DNA from: Arthrobacter sp. B3I9
GTDB taxonomy: Bacteria; Actinomycetota; Actinomycetes; Actinomycetales; Micrococcaceae
Length of the DNA stretch: 64,000 nucleotides
Direction of reading: 5' to 3'
NCBI RefSeq assembly: GCF_030816935.1
Contig: NZ_JAUSYO010000001.1
Location: 620,001-684,000, forward strand
Shown here: positions 1 to 9,229 of the stretch, piece after piece
Layout: the number at the start of each line of letters is the position of its first letter
How positions within the stretch are numbered: position 1 is the first letter of the stretch
Notes under the pieces: generated by a model
What the model saw: only the letters and a program-made list of their open reading frames with translations
What the model was told of the DNA's origin: nothing
Databases searched by the model: none
Made by a program: the position numbers and the translations under genes

Positions 1-2
1 AT

Positions 3-1601
3 GCCCGGTGGCTCAAGGCCCTTGCGGAGCGTGGGCTGGACGTCGAAAAGGTACGCGTTGCCCCGCTTTCGGCCGGTGTATTTGAGTATCCGGAGGAAAG
101 TGGCCGTCGCATCCTCCGCGGGCTGGCTTTCGTGCAGGAGTTTCCAGAGGACAGCGCCTGGGCGCATCCTGTGGACGGTCTTGTGGCCTACGTCGACGTC
201 GTCAGCAAGGAAGTCACGCAGGTCATCGACCTCGGGGCTGTGCCGGTTCCCTCGGAGCACGGCAACTACACCGATCCGAAGCTCACCGGCCCGTTGCGCG
301 ACACGCAAAAACCCATCAGCATCACCCAGCCGGAAGGCCCCAGCTTCACGGTGACCGGCGGAAACCACGTCGAGTGGGAAAAGTGGAGCCTGGACGTCGG
401 CTTCGACGTCCGCGAGGGCGTGGTGCTGCACAACCTTGCCTTCCAGGACGGCTCGAAAAAGCGCCCCATCATCAAGCGCGCATCCATCGCTGAGATGGTG
501 GTTCCCTACGGTGACCCTTCGCCCGTCCGTTCGTGGCAGAACTACTTCGACACGGGCGAGTACCTCGTGGGCCAGTATGCCAATTCCCTGGAACTGGGCT
601 GTGACTGCCTCGGTGACATCACCTACCTCAGCCCCGTCATCAGCGACGCCTTCGGCAATCCCCGTGAGATCCGCAACGGCATCTGCATGCACGAGGAGGA
701 CTGGGGCATCCTGGCCAAGCACTCCGATCTGTGGTCCGGCATCAATTACACGCGCCGCAACCGGCGCATGGTGATTTCCTTTTTCACCACCATCGGCAAT
801 TACGATTACGGCTTCTACTGGTACCTCTACCTGGACGGCACCATCGAGTTCGAGGCCAAGGCCACCGGAGTCGTGTTTACCAGCGCTTTCCCCGACGGCG
901 GTTCGGACAACATCTCCCAACTCGCCCCGGGGCTGGGTGCACCGTTCCACCAGCACCTCTTCAGCGCACGGCTGGACATGGCGATTGACGGCTTCACGAA
1001 CCGGGTCGAGGAAGAAGACGTGGTCCGGCAGCCCATGGGCCCGGGCAATGAACGCGGTAACGCCTTCTCCCGGAAGCGGACCGTGCTGGCCCGCGAATCG
1101 GAGGCGGTCCGCCAAAGTGACGCCAAGGCTGGCCGGACGTGGATCATTTCCAACCCGGAATCCCTCAACCGGCTGGGTGAACCCGTGGGCTACAAGCTCC
1201 ATGGCCAGGGCATGCCCACGCTGCTCGCGGACCCGGATTCCTCCATTGCCCGGCGCGCGGCCTTCGCTGCCAAGGACCTCTGGGTCACCCGGTTCGCCGA
1301 GGACGAGCGCTACCCCACCGGCGACTTCGTCAACCAACATGGCGGGGGAGCGGGCCTGCCGGGCTACATTTCGCAGGACCGCGACATTGACGGCCACGAC
1401 ATCGTCGTCTGGCACACTTTCGGCCTGACGCACTTCCCGCGAGTGGAGGACTGGCCCATCATGCCGGTGGACACCGTTGGCTTCAAGCTGCGGCCGGAAG
1501 GGTTCTTCGACCGCAGCCCGGTGCTGGACGTGCCGCCGAACTCCAGAGAGGCCTCCGGTTGCCACAGCGGGCCCGCCGCCGGCGAGCATTGCCACGGCTA
1601 G
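3..1601 (+). CDS. Copper-containing primary amine oxidase (5' truncated by window edge)
   Basis: Oxidises primary amines to aldehydes with release of ammonia and hydrogen peroxide, using copper and a topaquinone (TPQ) cofactor made from its own tyrosine. The reading frame is open from base 3, so the N-terminal part lies outside the window; family members are about 640 residues and 532 are present. Visible landmarks are YFDTGEY carrying the catalytic-base Asp, NYDY (798-809) whose first Tyr (801-803) becomes TPQ, the HQH copper-ligand pair (948-956), and GLTHFPR near the C-terminus with the third copper ligand. All catalytic residues visible here are intact. Similar to the Arthrobacter phenylethylamine/histamine oxidases; the exact substrate cannot be read from sequence. 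A small membrane protein gene follows 9 bases after the stop. Confidence 0.95.
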   Translation, partial: ARWLKALAERGLDVEKVRVAPLSAGVFEYPEESGRRILRGLAFVQEFPEDSAWAHPVDGLVAYVDVVSKEVTQVIDLGAVPVPSEHGNYTDPKLTGPLRDTQKPISITQPEGPSFTVTGGNHVEWEKWSLDVGFDVREGVVLHNLAFQDGSKKRPIIKRASIAEMVVPYGDPSPVRSWQNYFDTGEYLVGQYANSLELGCDCLGDITYLSPVISDAFGNPREIRNGICMHEEDWGILAKHSDLWSGINYTRRNRRMVISFFTTIGNYDYGFYWYLYLDGTIEFEAKATGVVFTSAFPDGGSDNISQLAPGLGAPFHQHLFSARLDMAIDGFTNRVEEEDVVRQPMGPGNERGNAFSRKRTVLARESEAVRQSDAKAGRTWIISNPESLNRLGEPVGYKLHGQGMPTLLADPDSSIARRAAFAAKDLWVTRFAEDERYPTGDFVNQHGGGAGLPGYISQDRDIDGHDIVVWHTFGLTHFPRVEDWPIMPVDTVGFKLRPEGFFDRSPVLDVPPNSREASGCHSGPAAGEHCHG

Positions 1602-1610
1602 GCGCACGAC

Positions 1611-2054
1611 GTGACAGCCCTGCAGGGATGGGGCCGCGCCTCCGGCCCCATCCTTCATACCCGGACGTGCGCCGCAGTGACCGCCGCTTCGTGCGTCCTC
1701 CACGTGTGGTTTGTGATCGCCAACCAGCACGGCCCCTGGCTCAACATCCTCATGCTGGCCATGGTGGCCCTCTGCCTTCCGTGCGCCCTGCACATCTGGC
1801 GTTACAGCCGTGCCAACGCCCTTCGCCAGGTAATGGCTTCCGCGCTGGCCATGGCCCTGGTGCACACGCTGTTGCTGGTCGGCAGCCGTTCCTCGGCTCA
1901 CGGTCACCATGGAACAGCCGCCGGCGCAATCCACTCCCGGACCGAAGTGTCCCTGGCTGTCATTGCACTGGAGATGGCCACGGCCCTGCTAGCTTCAACC
2001 CTGCTGGCCCGGTTGCGGATGCGTACTTCCGGACGTAGCGCCGAGCCTGCCTGA
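1611..2054 (+). CDS. Small four-helix membrane protein, unknown function
   Basis: Product of 147 residues starting at GTG. It shows about four hydrophobic segments (roughly residues 15-36, 41-58, 70-90 and 105-130), with a short His-rich loop (SSAHGHHG) before the last helix and a basic C-terminal tail. I do not recognise the family. It starts 9 bases after the amine oxidase stop on the same strand, so the two are probably co-transcribed. A role linked to amine oxidation, or metal contact through the His-rich loop, would be speculation. Confidence 0.7.
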   Translation: MTALQGWGRASGPILHTRTCAAVTAASCVLHVWFVIANQHGPWLNILMLAMVALCLPCALHIWRYSRANALRQVMASALAMALVHTLLLVGSRSSAHGHHGTAAGAIHSRTEVSLAVIALEMATALLASTLLARLRMRTSGRSAEPA

Positions 2055-2265
2055 CGTTCCTGAAGTAGCCGGGCGCGGCCTGACCCCGGGGCGGCACGCC
2101 ACAAGTAGTGGCCTGCCGGAAAAGACAGGTAGCGCCTGCCGGTGACTTTCGTACTTCCCGGCCGTTGGATTGCCTTCTAAACAGTTCCATTGGGGGGCAA
2201 GGGATGTTCGACTCGGCCGCTATGTACTCTGGCGGAACCTGTCCGCGGCTGCCGGCGGACCGGCC

Positions 2266-2697
2266 ATGAGTTCCGGGCTGCAGGCAGCCGTGGTCTTCGC
2301 AGGATCCGTGCCAGGCTCGCTCCTCATATCGCTGGGGCAGGCCCTCGTGGTGGTTTGTGCCTGCTCCGACATGGTGCGTGCGGTCTCGGTGCCGCGGTCC
2401 CACCGCCGGTACATGGCGAACAGCCTCTTCCTGGCTCTCGCCTGGCCCTCGATTCTGATCAGCGGGGCCGTCGTGCTGCTCGATGCAGCCCGGGGTGACT
2501 GGCAAAAAGTCGCGGCCGGGGTTTTCGTCCTGGTTTTCGTGATCTTCCGGTGGCACTCCGCCGGCGATGAGGACAGCTGGTGGAAAGGCAAGGGGAAGGC
2601 ACTGGGCCGCTGGCTCAGGAGGCAGACCGCCGCGCGTTCCTTGCGTCTCCCTGTTGCTACGGGCACGGTGTCGGCGTTTCTAGGCGCCCGGTCCTGA
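2266..2697 (+). CDS. Hypothetical membrane protein
   Basis: Product of 143 residues with about three hydrophobic stretches (about residues 5-30, 48-68 and 75-95) and a basic, Trp-rich C-terminal tail. The chosen ATG at 2266 begins just ahead of the first hydrophobic segment; an in-frame TTG at 2170 would add 32 residues of unconvincing sequence. No strong ribosome binding site marks either start. The stop lies 6 bases from the stop of the convergent SNF2 helicase gene. Family not recognised. Confidence 0.5.
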   Translation: MSSGLQAAVVFAGSVPGSLLISLGQALVVVCACSDMVRAVSVPRSHRRYMANSLFLALAWPSILISGAVVLLDAARGDWQKVAAGVFVLVFVIFRWHSAGDEDSWWKGKGKALGRWLRRQTAARSLRLPVATGTVSAFLGARS

Positions 2698-2703
2698 ACA
2701 CCG

Positions 2704-5700
2704 TCAGTCGTTGAACAGCCCGGCCAGGTCCTCCGTCGTCAACGCGCCCCCGGAAAGCGCATCGCCCTGCAGAACATCCGCGAACAGCTGGGACTTTCTG
2801 GCCTTGAGCGCCATGACCTTTTCCTCGATCGTGTCCTTGGCCACCAGCCGGTAGACCATCACGTTCCGGGCCTGGCCGATGCGGTGCGTGCGGTCAACCG
2901 CCTGCGCCTCCGAGGCGGGGTTCCACCAGGGATCGAGCAGGAACACGTAGTCCGCCTCGGTGAGGTTCAGGCCGAAGCCGCCGGCCTTGAGGCTGATCAG
3001 GAACACGGGAGCCGCGCCGTTTTTGAATTCATTGACGACGTCGGTACGGTTCCGGGTGCTCCCGTCGAGGTAGCAGAACTCGATGTTCTCCTCGACGAGC
3101 CGGTCGCGCACCTTGCCCAGGAACCCCGTGAACTGGCTGAAGATCAGCGCCCGGTGTCCCTCCGCCACAAGGTCCCCGAGCTGTTCGAAGAGCACGTCGA
3201 GCTTGCTGGACCGCACTCCCGAGAGGGACGGATCAACCAGCGAAGGATCCAGGCTGAGCTGGCGCAGCAGGGTCAGCGACTGGAAGATGGTGAAGCGGTT
3301 CTTGTTGACGTCATCGATCAGGCCGAGGATCTTCTGGCGCTCCCGCTGCAGGTGCGTCTGGTAGACCTTCTGGTGTCGAGGATTGAGCACCACCTCCAGG
3401 ACCTGTTCCTGCTTGGGCGGGAGGTCCTGGATGACCTGTTCCTTGGTGCGGCGGATCATCAACGGCCGTACCCGGCGCCGCAGCTTTTCCAGCTGCGCCT
3501 TGTCGCCGTTCTTTTCCACCGGCTTCTGGTAGTTCTCGGCGAACCGGCTGGGGCTGGAAAAGAGGCCCGGGGCCACGATCGACGTCAGTGCCCAGAACTC
3601 CATCAGGTTGTTCTCCAGCGGGGTGCCGGTGATGGCGAGTTTGAAACCTGCCGGAAGTTTCCGGGCGCACTGGTAGGCCTTGGACTGGTGGTTCTTCACA
3701 AACTGCGCCTCGTCCAGCACAAAGCCGGACCACTGCCTGGAGGCGTACGAGTCGTAGTCGATGCGGAACAACGCGTAGGAAGTGATCACGATGTCCGCCC
3801 CGGCCATCGCTTCCGCCGGATCCTGGCCGCTTTTCGCGAACGTTTCACTGATGGCGCGCACGGTCAGGCCCGGCGCGAAGCGCGCGCTTTCCGCCGCCCA
3901 GTTCCCGACGACGCTGGTGGGGGCGACCACCAGGAACGGCGCCTCCCCGGCCGGTGCCGCGGCGGCCTCCCCGGCGGCCTCTGCCGCCTCCTTGGCCGCG
4001 CAGATCAGTGCCAGCGCCTGGACGGTTTTGCCCAGGCCCATGTCATCGGCCAGCACCCCGCCCAGCCCGTGCCGGTACAGGAAGCTGAGCCAGTTGTACC
4101 CCTCAAGCTGGTAGGGGCGCAGTTCGGCGTTGAGGGTCGGCGGCAGGGGCAGGCCCTGCGCCCCGCCTTCCAGGAGGCCGCCCACGGCCTGGCGCCACGC
4201 GGCGGCCTGCTCCTCGACGATCCCGAGCTGGGCCAGTTCATCCCAGAGGCCCGCCTGGAAGCGGCTGATCTGCAGCGGCGCGTCCTTGTTGTCCTGCAGC
4301 GAGCGGGCTTCGTCGATGAGCGCCCGGAGCTGGTGGAGTTCGGGCAGGTCGAGGGAGAAGTACGCCCCGCTGGGCAGCAGCATGCGGGTCTGACCGGCGG
4401 CCAGGGCGGAGAACAGGGCCGCGAAGGAGACCGGCTGGCCCTCCAACGTGATGACAATGCCGAGGTCGAACCAGTCCCGGTTGTCGGTGGCTTTGGTCGA
4501 AATCGCCACCACGGGCGCTTCCTCCGCCTCGCGGTAGTCGGCGATCTCGCCGGCCGTGTCCACCGTGACGCCAGGCAGCTCGCGGAGCCGGGGCAGGACC
4601 TCCTCGGTGAAGGCCAGCGTGTCCAGGCCGCTGAGCTCGGCGGAGGCGGCCAGGCGCGGCGTCCCCCATCCGCCGGTGGCAGATTCGCCGAGGGCGGGAA
4701 CCACGTCCCAGGGCTGGCCCACAGTTTCCAGGATGGCCGCTTCCGCGGGGTCATCGCGGTACCCGTGGTCGCCGGGGTGGCGCCACAGCGGCTGGGCCGT
4801 GACGAGCGTTCCGGACGTGTAGTGCCATTCCCAGTGCAGCCTTACCCGGTGGTCCGCGCCGTAGTTGGCCAACAACGACAGGGTGGGGACCGCCAGGGCC
4901 GGCAGCTCCACGGATTCGTCGGAGGCCGTGACCCGGGCGGTCTGCTTCAGCTTGGGATAGAAGCCCGTGAGGAAGCGGGTTTCATCCCGGGCGGGGATGT
5001 GCAGGGTGGTCCCGGCGGTCACGAAGGTCAGCAGTTCCTCGCTGAGCCCGCCTTCAAGGGGGGCAAGGGTGATGGTGGGGTCCGACGGCGCGACGCCGGG
5101 CAGGGCGTCTCCGTCCGAGGTCAGGAAGATCCCGTGCGCCGGACGTCCGATGGTGCCGACCTGGGCGGGGTCGACCACGGCGCCTTCTACCGTGATGGTG
5201 GGCGCGAGCGACAACCCTCCGCCGTGCTCGCCGGCGGCATCAGCGGCTGCGGCTCCGCGGGCACCGGAGGTGTCCCCGCTCGGCGCATCGCCGAAGCGGG
5301 TGAGGTTGAGCCCGGCGGCGGCGGGGGCGTCCACCACGCGGACCGGCTCCTGGCCGCGGCCGTGGACCAGGGCGACGCCGATCTTGGAGGCCTGGGCCAG
5401 GAGGCTCCAGAGGTTCTTGCCGGCGTAGGTGTTCAGGCCCAGCCAGGGCGCGGTGCCCGAGTGCTGGCGGTTGGCAAGGGCGGTATGCGAGGCGAGGAAC
5501 TCCTGCATCCACTCGACATGGGCCTCGTTGCACTCCCGGCGGTAGTTCAGGTAGCTCAGCGTGTTCCACGAAACGTCGCCCCGGATCCACTTGCCTTTGG
5601 CGCCCATGATCACAGGCCGGGCCTTCAGCTGCCGGACGCTGCGCAGCGGGTCCCGGCGGCCGGTGTAGGAGAAATGCGGGGCCGGTTCCTCAATTTCGAA

Positions 5701-6159
5701 CTGGAGCGCGAGCGGAATCCCGTTGGAGGACTGCGTAATGCCCGGGCGGGCGATCAGCGGGCTGAGGGCCTGTTCCCAGTCCGGCAGTTCCAGGGCCGGC
5801 GCCTGGCGGGACAGCCTGGACGCCTCGGCGGGGGCCAGCAGCTGCACCCGCGTTGCGGGGTTGTCTTCGGCTGCAAAAAGCAGGGCCGCCACGTGCTTGC
5901 AATCCTTCCGGACCGGGCAGGTGCAGACCCCGACGGTGCAGCTCCAGCCGCCCGCTTTCCGGACCAGCTTCGCCGTCGTCGAATAGGGCGCATCCGAGCC
6001 GCCCCGCACTTTGCCGAGCATCAACCCGGTAGCGGCGTCGAAGGAGATACCGGAAACCCGGCTGCCCATAGCGTAGGCAAGCCCGGCCGCGAGGGAGCGG
6101 TCGTTGATCGCAGGTGTCTGTATAGCCAGCGCCGCACTCTCGTCCGGATGGGATGGCAT
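2704..6159 (-). CDS. SWIM zinc-finger SNF2-family DEAD/DEAH-box helicase
   Basis: A 1151-residue DNA-dependent ATPase/translocase of the HepA/SNF2 type, probably acting on DNA-protein complexes. The N-terminal region has a SWIM zinc finger (C79, C81, C87, H89; VCTCPVRKDCKH). The motor occupies the C-terminal 480 residues: Walker A DDMGLGKT near residue 705, Walker B DEAQ near 815, ITGTPLEN, then the second RecA lobe with LISLKAGGFGLNLT and DRTHRIGQ. The long middle region is typical of actinobacterial SWIM-SNF2 proteins and has no motif I recognise. Monocistronic by layout: convergent with the upstream gene and separated by 184 bases from the following lipoprotein gene. Cellular role is inferred from the family only. 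Confidence 0.93.
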   Translation of the reverse strand: MPSHPDESAALAIQTPAINDRSLAAGLAYAMGSRVSGISFDAATGLMLGKVRGGSDAPYSTTAKLVRKAGGWSCTVGVCTCPVRKDCKHVAALLFAAEDNPATRVQLLAPAEASRLSRQAPALELPDWEQALSPLIARPGITQSSNGIPLALQFEIEEPAPHFSYTGRRDPLRSVRQLKARPVIMGAKGKWIRGDVSWNTLSYLNYRRECNEAHVEWMQEFLASHTALANRQHSGTAPWLGLNTYAGKNLWSLLAQASKIGVALVHGRGQEPVRVVDAPAAAGLNLTRFGDAPSGDTSGARGAAAADAAGEHGGGLSLAPTITVEGAVVDPAQVGTIGRPAHGIFLTSDGDALPGVAPSDPTITLAPLEGGLSEELLTFVTAGTTLHIPARDETRFLTGFYPKLKQTARVTASDESVELPALAVPTLSLLANYGADHRVRLHWEWHYTSGTLVTAQPLWRHPGDHGYRDDPAEAAILETVGQPWDVVPALGESATGGWGTPRLAASAELSGLDTLAFTEEVLPRLRELPGVTVDTAGEIADYREAEEAPVVAISTKATDNRDWFDLGIVITLEGQPVSFAALFSALAAGQTRMLLPSGAYFSLDLPELHQLRALIDEARSLQDNKDAPLQISRFQAGLWDELAQLGIVEEQAAAWRQAVGGLLEGGAQGLPLPPTLNAELRPYQLEGYNWLSFLYRHGLGGVLADDMGLGKTVQALALICAAKEAAEAAGEAAAAPAGEAPFLVVAPTSVVGNWAAESARFAPGLTVRAISETFAKSGQDPAEAMAGADIVITSYALFRIDYDSYASRQWSGFVLDEAQFVKNHQSKAYQCARKLPAGFKLAITGTPLENNLMEFWALTSIVAPGLFSSPSRFAENYQKPVEKNGDKAQLEKLRRRVRPLMIRRTKEQVIQDLPPKQEQVLEVVLNPRHQKVYQTHLQRERQKILGLIDDVNKNRFTIFQSLTLLRQLSLDPSLVDPSLSGVRSSKLDVLFEQLGDLVAEGHRALIFSQFTGFLGKVRDRLVEENIEFCYLDGSTRNRTDVVNEFKNGAAPVFLISLKAGGFGLNLTEADYVFLLDPWWNPASEAQAVDRTHRIGQARNVMVYRLVAKDTIEEKVMALKARKSQLFADVLQGDALSGGALTTEDLAGLFND

Positions 6160-6343
6160 GTGCGTACAACTTTCAGCAGGTGGTCATCTGATCCATCTTA
6201 GCGAGCCTTGGGGACCTGCTGATCCTGCCTGCATTTACAGCGTCCGCCTGCCGGTGCTGGCTGTTTCGTTGCCGGATCCGCCGCCCCCCAGCGGCGGCAG
6301 GAACCCGGCGGGCCCGGCACCTTTACAACACAACACAGGACCT

Positions 6344-6874
6344 TTACGATCCGGCGGCGGTGGTGATCATTTCGCCCGACGGCGCCACGAGGTACCAGAC
6401 GCTGTTAACGCCCTGGCCCGTGATGTCCCCTGCGGCCTTGTCCTTGGCGTAGTAGTAGATGGGCATGCCGTTGATGGTCACCTGCTTCTTGCCGTCGGGG
6501 GTTGTGATGGTGCCGAGGGCGCCCATGACGCCTTGGACGGACGGTGTGGCGGAGGTGGTGGTGACGGGCGGCCAGGCGGTGAGGCATCCACCGGTGCACG
6601 CGCTTGTCCCGGAGTCCTTGGTGTCCTTGGTGTAGTAGTACACGCTCATGCCTTTGCCGTCGACCACAATCTGACCGACCTTGGACTCCGCGACCTTCAG
6701 CTCTGACGCGGCGGCCGGGGCGGACATCGAACTGGCCGGTGCGGATGAGGTAGGAGCCGAAGTTGCCGCCGCGCTGGAGGGCGCCGTGGTTGTGCCGCCG
6801 CCTCCGCCCGCGCAACCGGAAAGTAGTGCGGCAACTGCGAAAGCGGACAGGCCAATGCTGAGGTGCTTTTTCAT
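6344..6874 (-). CDS. Secreted-repeat lipoprotein (COG4315 / Lipoprotein_15 type)
   Basis: Exported lipoprotein of 176 residues. The N-terminus is a lipoprotein signal peptide with lipobox LLSGC (Cys about 21), followed by an Ala/Ser/Thr-rich linker to about residue 65. The body holds two copies of the family repeat, recognisable by YYYTKDTKDS...ACTGGCLTAWPPV and YYYAKDKAAGD...NSVWYLV. The family function is unknown. The gene is divergent from an ECF sigma factor gene, and its promoter has the same GTGAAC-N17-CGTC signature as the sigma gene promoter, so it is probably a direct target of that sigma factor. Confidence 0.9.
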   Translation of the reverse strand: MKKHLSIGLSAFAVAALLSGCAGGGGGTTTAPSSAAATSAPTSSAPASSMSAPAAASELKVAESKVGQIVVDGKGMSVYYYTKDTKDSGTSACTGGCLTAWPPVTTTSATPSVQGVMGALGTITTPDGKKQVTINGMPIYYYAKDKAAGDITGQGVNSVWYLVAPSGEMITTAAGS

Positions 6875-6928
6875 CTGTTGCTCCTAGACTCATACCGGCC
6901 AACTCGTCAGGCCAGGCCTAACCGTTAA

Positions 6929-6955
6929 GACGCCTCCCGGGAAAGAATGGTTCAC
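6929..6955 (-). promoter_or_regulatory. ECF-type promoter of the lipoprotein gene
   Basis: Read on the minus strand, GTGAAC (6955-6950) is followed by a 17-base spacer and CGTCTT (starting at 6932), the layout of an ECF sigma -35/-10 pair. The lipoprotein start codon lies 55 bases downstream. The same signature occurs in the opposite direction 10 bases away. Confidence 0.6.
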
Positions 6956-6964
6956 GCCGGGGAA

Positions 6965-6993
6965 GTGAACGTTTGGCCGATTCTGTACGTCGT
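6965..6993 (+). promoter_or_regulatory. ECF-type promoter of the sigma/anti-sigma operon
   Basis: GTGAAC (6965-6970), a 17-base spacer and CGTCGT (6988-6993) lie 65 bases ahead of the sigma factor ATG. The match in motif and spacing to the divergent lipoprotein promoter suggests that the sigma factor drives both, including its own gene. Confidence 0.6.
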
Positions 6994-7058
6994 AGGGGGC
7001 ACGAGGCCAGAGGGGCGGAGGGTACAAAGGCGCAGGGTACAAAACGGGGAGGCATCGC

Positions 7059-7559
7059 ATGTCGCTGGACGAAGACGTGGTGGCCGCGATCTACCGCGAC
7101 CACGGCACGGCCCTCAAACGCTTTGTCCTCAGCGCCTGCCGGGACCCGCAGCTGACGGAGGACGTGGTCCAGGAGACTGTCCTGCGCGTCTGGCAGCAGG
7201 CGCCGGAGATTACCGGCAGCCTGCGCAGCTACCTGTTCAGGACAGCCCGCAACATCATGATCGACAACTACCGCAAAGCCCAACGCCGGCCACTCGAGGC
7301 CGCGGCGCACGATGCGGCGGAGTTCGCCGACCCGACCGAACGCGTCGACGAACTCCTCAACCGGGTTCTCATCGAGGAGGCGCTGCTGCGGCTGAGCTCC
7401 GAGCACCGGGACGTCCTGGTCGCCCTCCACTACCGCCGCTACACCGTCCAGGAGGCATCGCAACAGTTGAACATTCCGAGTGGAACAGTGAAATCCAGGG
7501 CGTTCTACGCGGTCCGTGCTCTTCGGACCATCCTTGACGAAATGGGGGTGCAGCGGTGA
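7059..7559 (+). CDS. ECF RNA polymerase sigma factor (SigK/SigL-like)
   Basis: A 166-residue group 4 sigma factor that would direct RNA polymerase to a small regulon. Region 2 spans about residues 8-75 (VYRDHGTALKRFVL, DVVQETVLRVWQQ, FRTARNIMIDNYRK) and region 4 about 105-155 (LSSEHRDVLVALHYRRYTVQEASQQLNIPSGTVKSR, a helix-turn-helix). The stop overlaps the anti-sigma GTG by 4 bases (GTGA), which implies translational coupling. The arrangement sigma / anti-sigma / divergent lipoprotein recalls the mycobacterial sigK-rskA and sigL-rslA loci. The inducing signal cannot be read from the sequence. Confidence 0.93.
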   Translation: MSLDEDVVAAIYRDHGTALKRFVLSACRDPQLTEDVVQETVLRVWQQAPEITGSLRSYLFRTARNIMIDNYRKAQRRPLEAAAHDAAEFADPTERVDELLNRVLIEEALLRLSSEHRDVLVALHYRRYTVQEASQQLNIPSGTVKSRAFYAVRALRTILDEMGVQR

Positions 7560-8251
7560 ACAGCATGGAGCTACACCAGCTGCTCGGCGCCTATCTGCTG
7601 GGCGGACTCGACGCTGCAGACGGTGCGGCCTTCGAACGGCATCTGGAGTCCTGCGCGGAGTGCCGGAAGGAACTGGACGAACTGGCCAGCCTCCCTGCGC
7701 TGCTGGATGCGGTGCCGGTAGGGGACGCGGTCGCGCTCACCGGCGCCGCCGCTGCCGGTCCGGCGCAGGCGCGGCAGGAAGCCATTGCCGTTCCCGTCCC
7801 CAAACGGCTGCTGGATGAGCTGGCTGTCCGGCGCCGCAGGGTGCGCCGCCGCTGGTCGGTGGCGGTGGCGGCTGTAGCCGTGGCCTGCCTCGGCGCCGGC
7901 GTGCTGGCCGGCCCGCTGCTCAACCCGCTGCTCAACCCGCCGGCCAAGCCGGACGCGAGCTACTCGGTGCAGACCGGCGAGGGGCTGCAGTTCACGGTGG
8001 GGCTGGTCAAGAAGACCTGGGGCACGGAGCTCGCCGTGGACGGCCGGAGCCTGCCGGTCGACGGCAGGTTCTCGCTCTGGGTCAAGGACCGCGACGGCGG
8101 CGAAGACCGCGCGTGCGCGTGGACGGCCACACCGAGCGGCCGGGTCAGGATCACCGGCGCCACGCCGGTTCAGCTCACCAGTATCGCCAGCGTCGAAATG
8201 CGGGACGCCAAGCAGCAGACGGTGGCCGTCGTCGCGGTTCCCCGGGGGTAA
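7556..8251 (+). CDS. Membrane anti-sigma factor, zinc-binding (RskA-type)
   Basis: A 231-residue partner that should hold the ECF sigma factor at the membrane until a signal releases it. The cytoplasmic N-terminus has the zinc anti-sigma motif H-x3-C-x2-C (HLESCAEC, about residues 27-34). One transmembrane helix follows a basic RRRRVRRRW stretch (about residues 101-120). The extracytoplasmic C-terminal domain (about 135-231) resembles the anti-sigma-K C-terminal domain. It starts at GTG, overlapping the sigma stop by 4 bases. Controlled proteolysis is the usual release mechanism in the family; that is inferred here. Confidence 0.9.
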   Translation: MNSMELHQLLGAYLLGGLDAADGAAFERHLESCAECRKELDELASLPALLDAVPVGDAVALTGAAAAGPAQARQEAIAVPVPKRLLDELAVRRRRVRRRWSVAVAAVAVACLGAGVLAGPLLNPLLNPPAKPDASYSVQTGEGLQFTVGLVKKTWGTELAVDGRSLPVDGRFSLWVKDRDGGEDRACAWTATPSGRVRITGATPVQLTSIASVEMRDAKQQTVAVVAVPRG

Positions 8252-8253
8252 AG

Positions 8254-8273
8254 GGGGCCGTTCCGGCGGCCCC
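8254..8273. terminator. Possible hairpin between convergent anti-sigma and DUF1206 genes
   Basis: A 6-bp GC stem (GGGGCC/GGCCCC) with an 8-base loop lies directly after the anti-sigma stop. There is no T-run, so this is a weak candidate. Confidence 0.3.
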
Positions 8274-8289
8274 GGGCCGCGCATGCACG

Positions 8290-9102
8290 CTACATCTTCC
8301 CGAGTTTGGAGCGCACCATCATGTAAATGCCGTAGCAAATCAGCCCGACGCCGACGGCGGCCAGCATGTACATCCCGAACGGCTGCTCGCGCAGGCCCTT
8401 CAGGCCGCCGTCGATTCCGGTTGACTGCTCGGGGTGCGCCGTCACGGTGGCGATGAGAATCAGCAGGCCTGCCAGGAGCAGGGCGATGCCTTTTGCGGCA
8501 TAGCCGGCAACACCAAGGACCGTCACCGCCGTACGGGCCCTGGGCGAGGGCGGAAGCCGAAGGTACTTAACAAAGGACTGACGGATGCCGCGGACAACGT
8601 AGATGATCCCGGTGATTGCGACGGCGGCGCCGATGGCGAGCAGAAGCCCAAAGCCTCCGGGTGCTTCCATCATGGAAACCGTGAGGTCACTCGTGGAGGT
8701 GGAGTGGTCCTTGCCCGCGCCGTTGGCAAACGACAGCAGTGTCACGGCGAGACCGGCGTACACCGCGGCCTGAAGCGCGGCCTTGGATTTCTTTCCCAGC
8801 TTTTTCTTGCCCGGGAGGTGCTCGTAATCGAAGACGGCATCGCTGGCCTGCCATAGCGCCAGGGCGATGCAGGCCGCGAAGGAAACCCAGAGGAGCGCCG
8901 GGCCGGCGGGCTGGTTGGCGAGCTGCGCCACCGCCCCGCTCACATCCGCCTCGCCCTCGCCCCCCATGGCGAGCCGGATGGCGACCACACCGATCAGGAA
9001 ATGCAGGATCCCGCTTACTGCGAAGCCGGCCCGCGCCACCAGTTCGAGGGGACGGGCGTTGGTCACGTCCTCCGTCGCCTCCACGACGTTCTTCAGTTCC
9101 AT
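8290..9102 (-). CDS. DUF1206 family integral membrane protein
   Basis: A 270-residue protein with six predicted transmembrane helices arranged as three two-helix repeats, each with the family pattern of a basic or aromatic entry (GFAVSGILHFLIGVVAIRLA; KSKAALQAAVYAGLAVTLLSF; GVAGYAAKGIALLLAGLLIL). The biochemical role of the family is unknown. It starts at ATG 9102 and is convergent with the anti-sigma gene. The 127 bases upstream, up to the end of trmB, hold nothing I recognise. Confidence 0.88.
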   Translation of the reverse strand: MELKNVVEATEDVTNARPLELVARAGFAVSGILHFLIGVVAIRLAMGGEGEADVSGAVAQLANQPAGPALLWVSFAACIALALWQASDAVFDYEHLPGKKKLGKKSKAALQAAVYAGLAVTLLSFANGAGKDHSTSTSDLTVSMMEAPGGFGLLLAIGAAVAITGIIYVVRGIRQSFVKYLRLPPSPRARTAVTVLGVAGYAAKGIALLLAGLLILIATVTAHPEQSTGIDGGLKGLREQPFGMYMLAAVGVGLICYGIYMMVRSKLGKM

Positions 9103-9229
9103 GTGATCCCGGACCCCCAGCTGACTCGATTCCGCTCCGGACGCAACCCGGCCCGGTGTATGCCGTCGAGTAATCGTGCCATGGCGGGAATTCCGGGAAC
9201 AGCATGGTGGAGCCCGGTTCGGACCCCGT

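Noticed and set aside
2884..6201. A 1105-codon open frame antisense to the SNF2 helicase gene
   Set aside because: High GC content keeps the opposite frame open; the translation is low-complexity with no motifs, and the minus-strand helicase is unmistakable.
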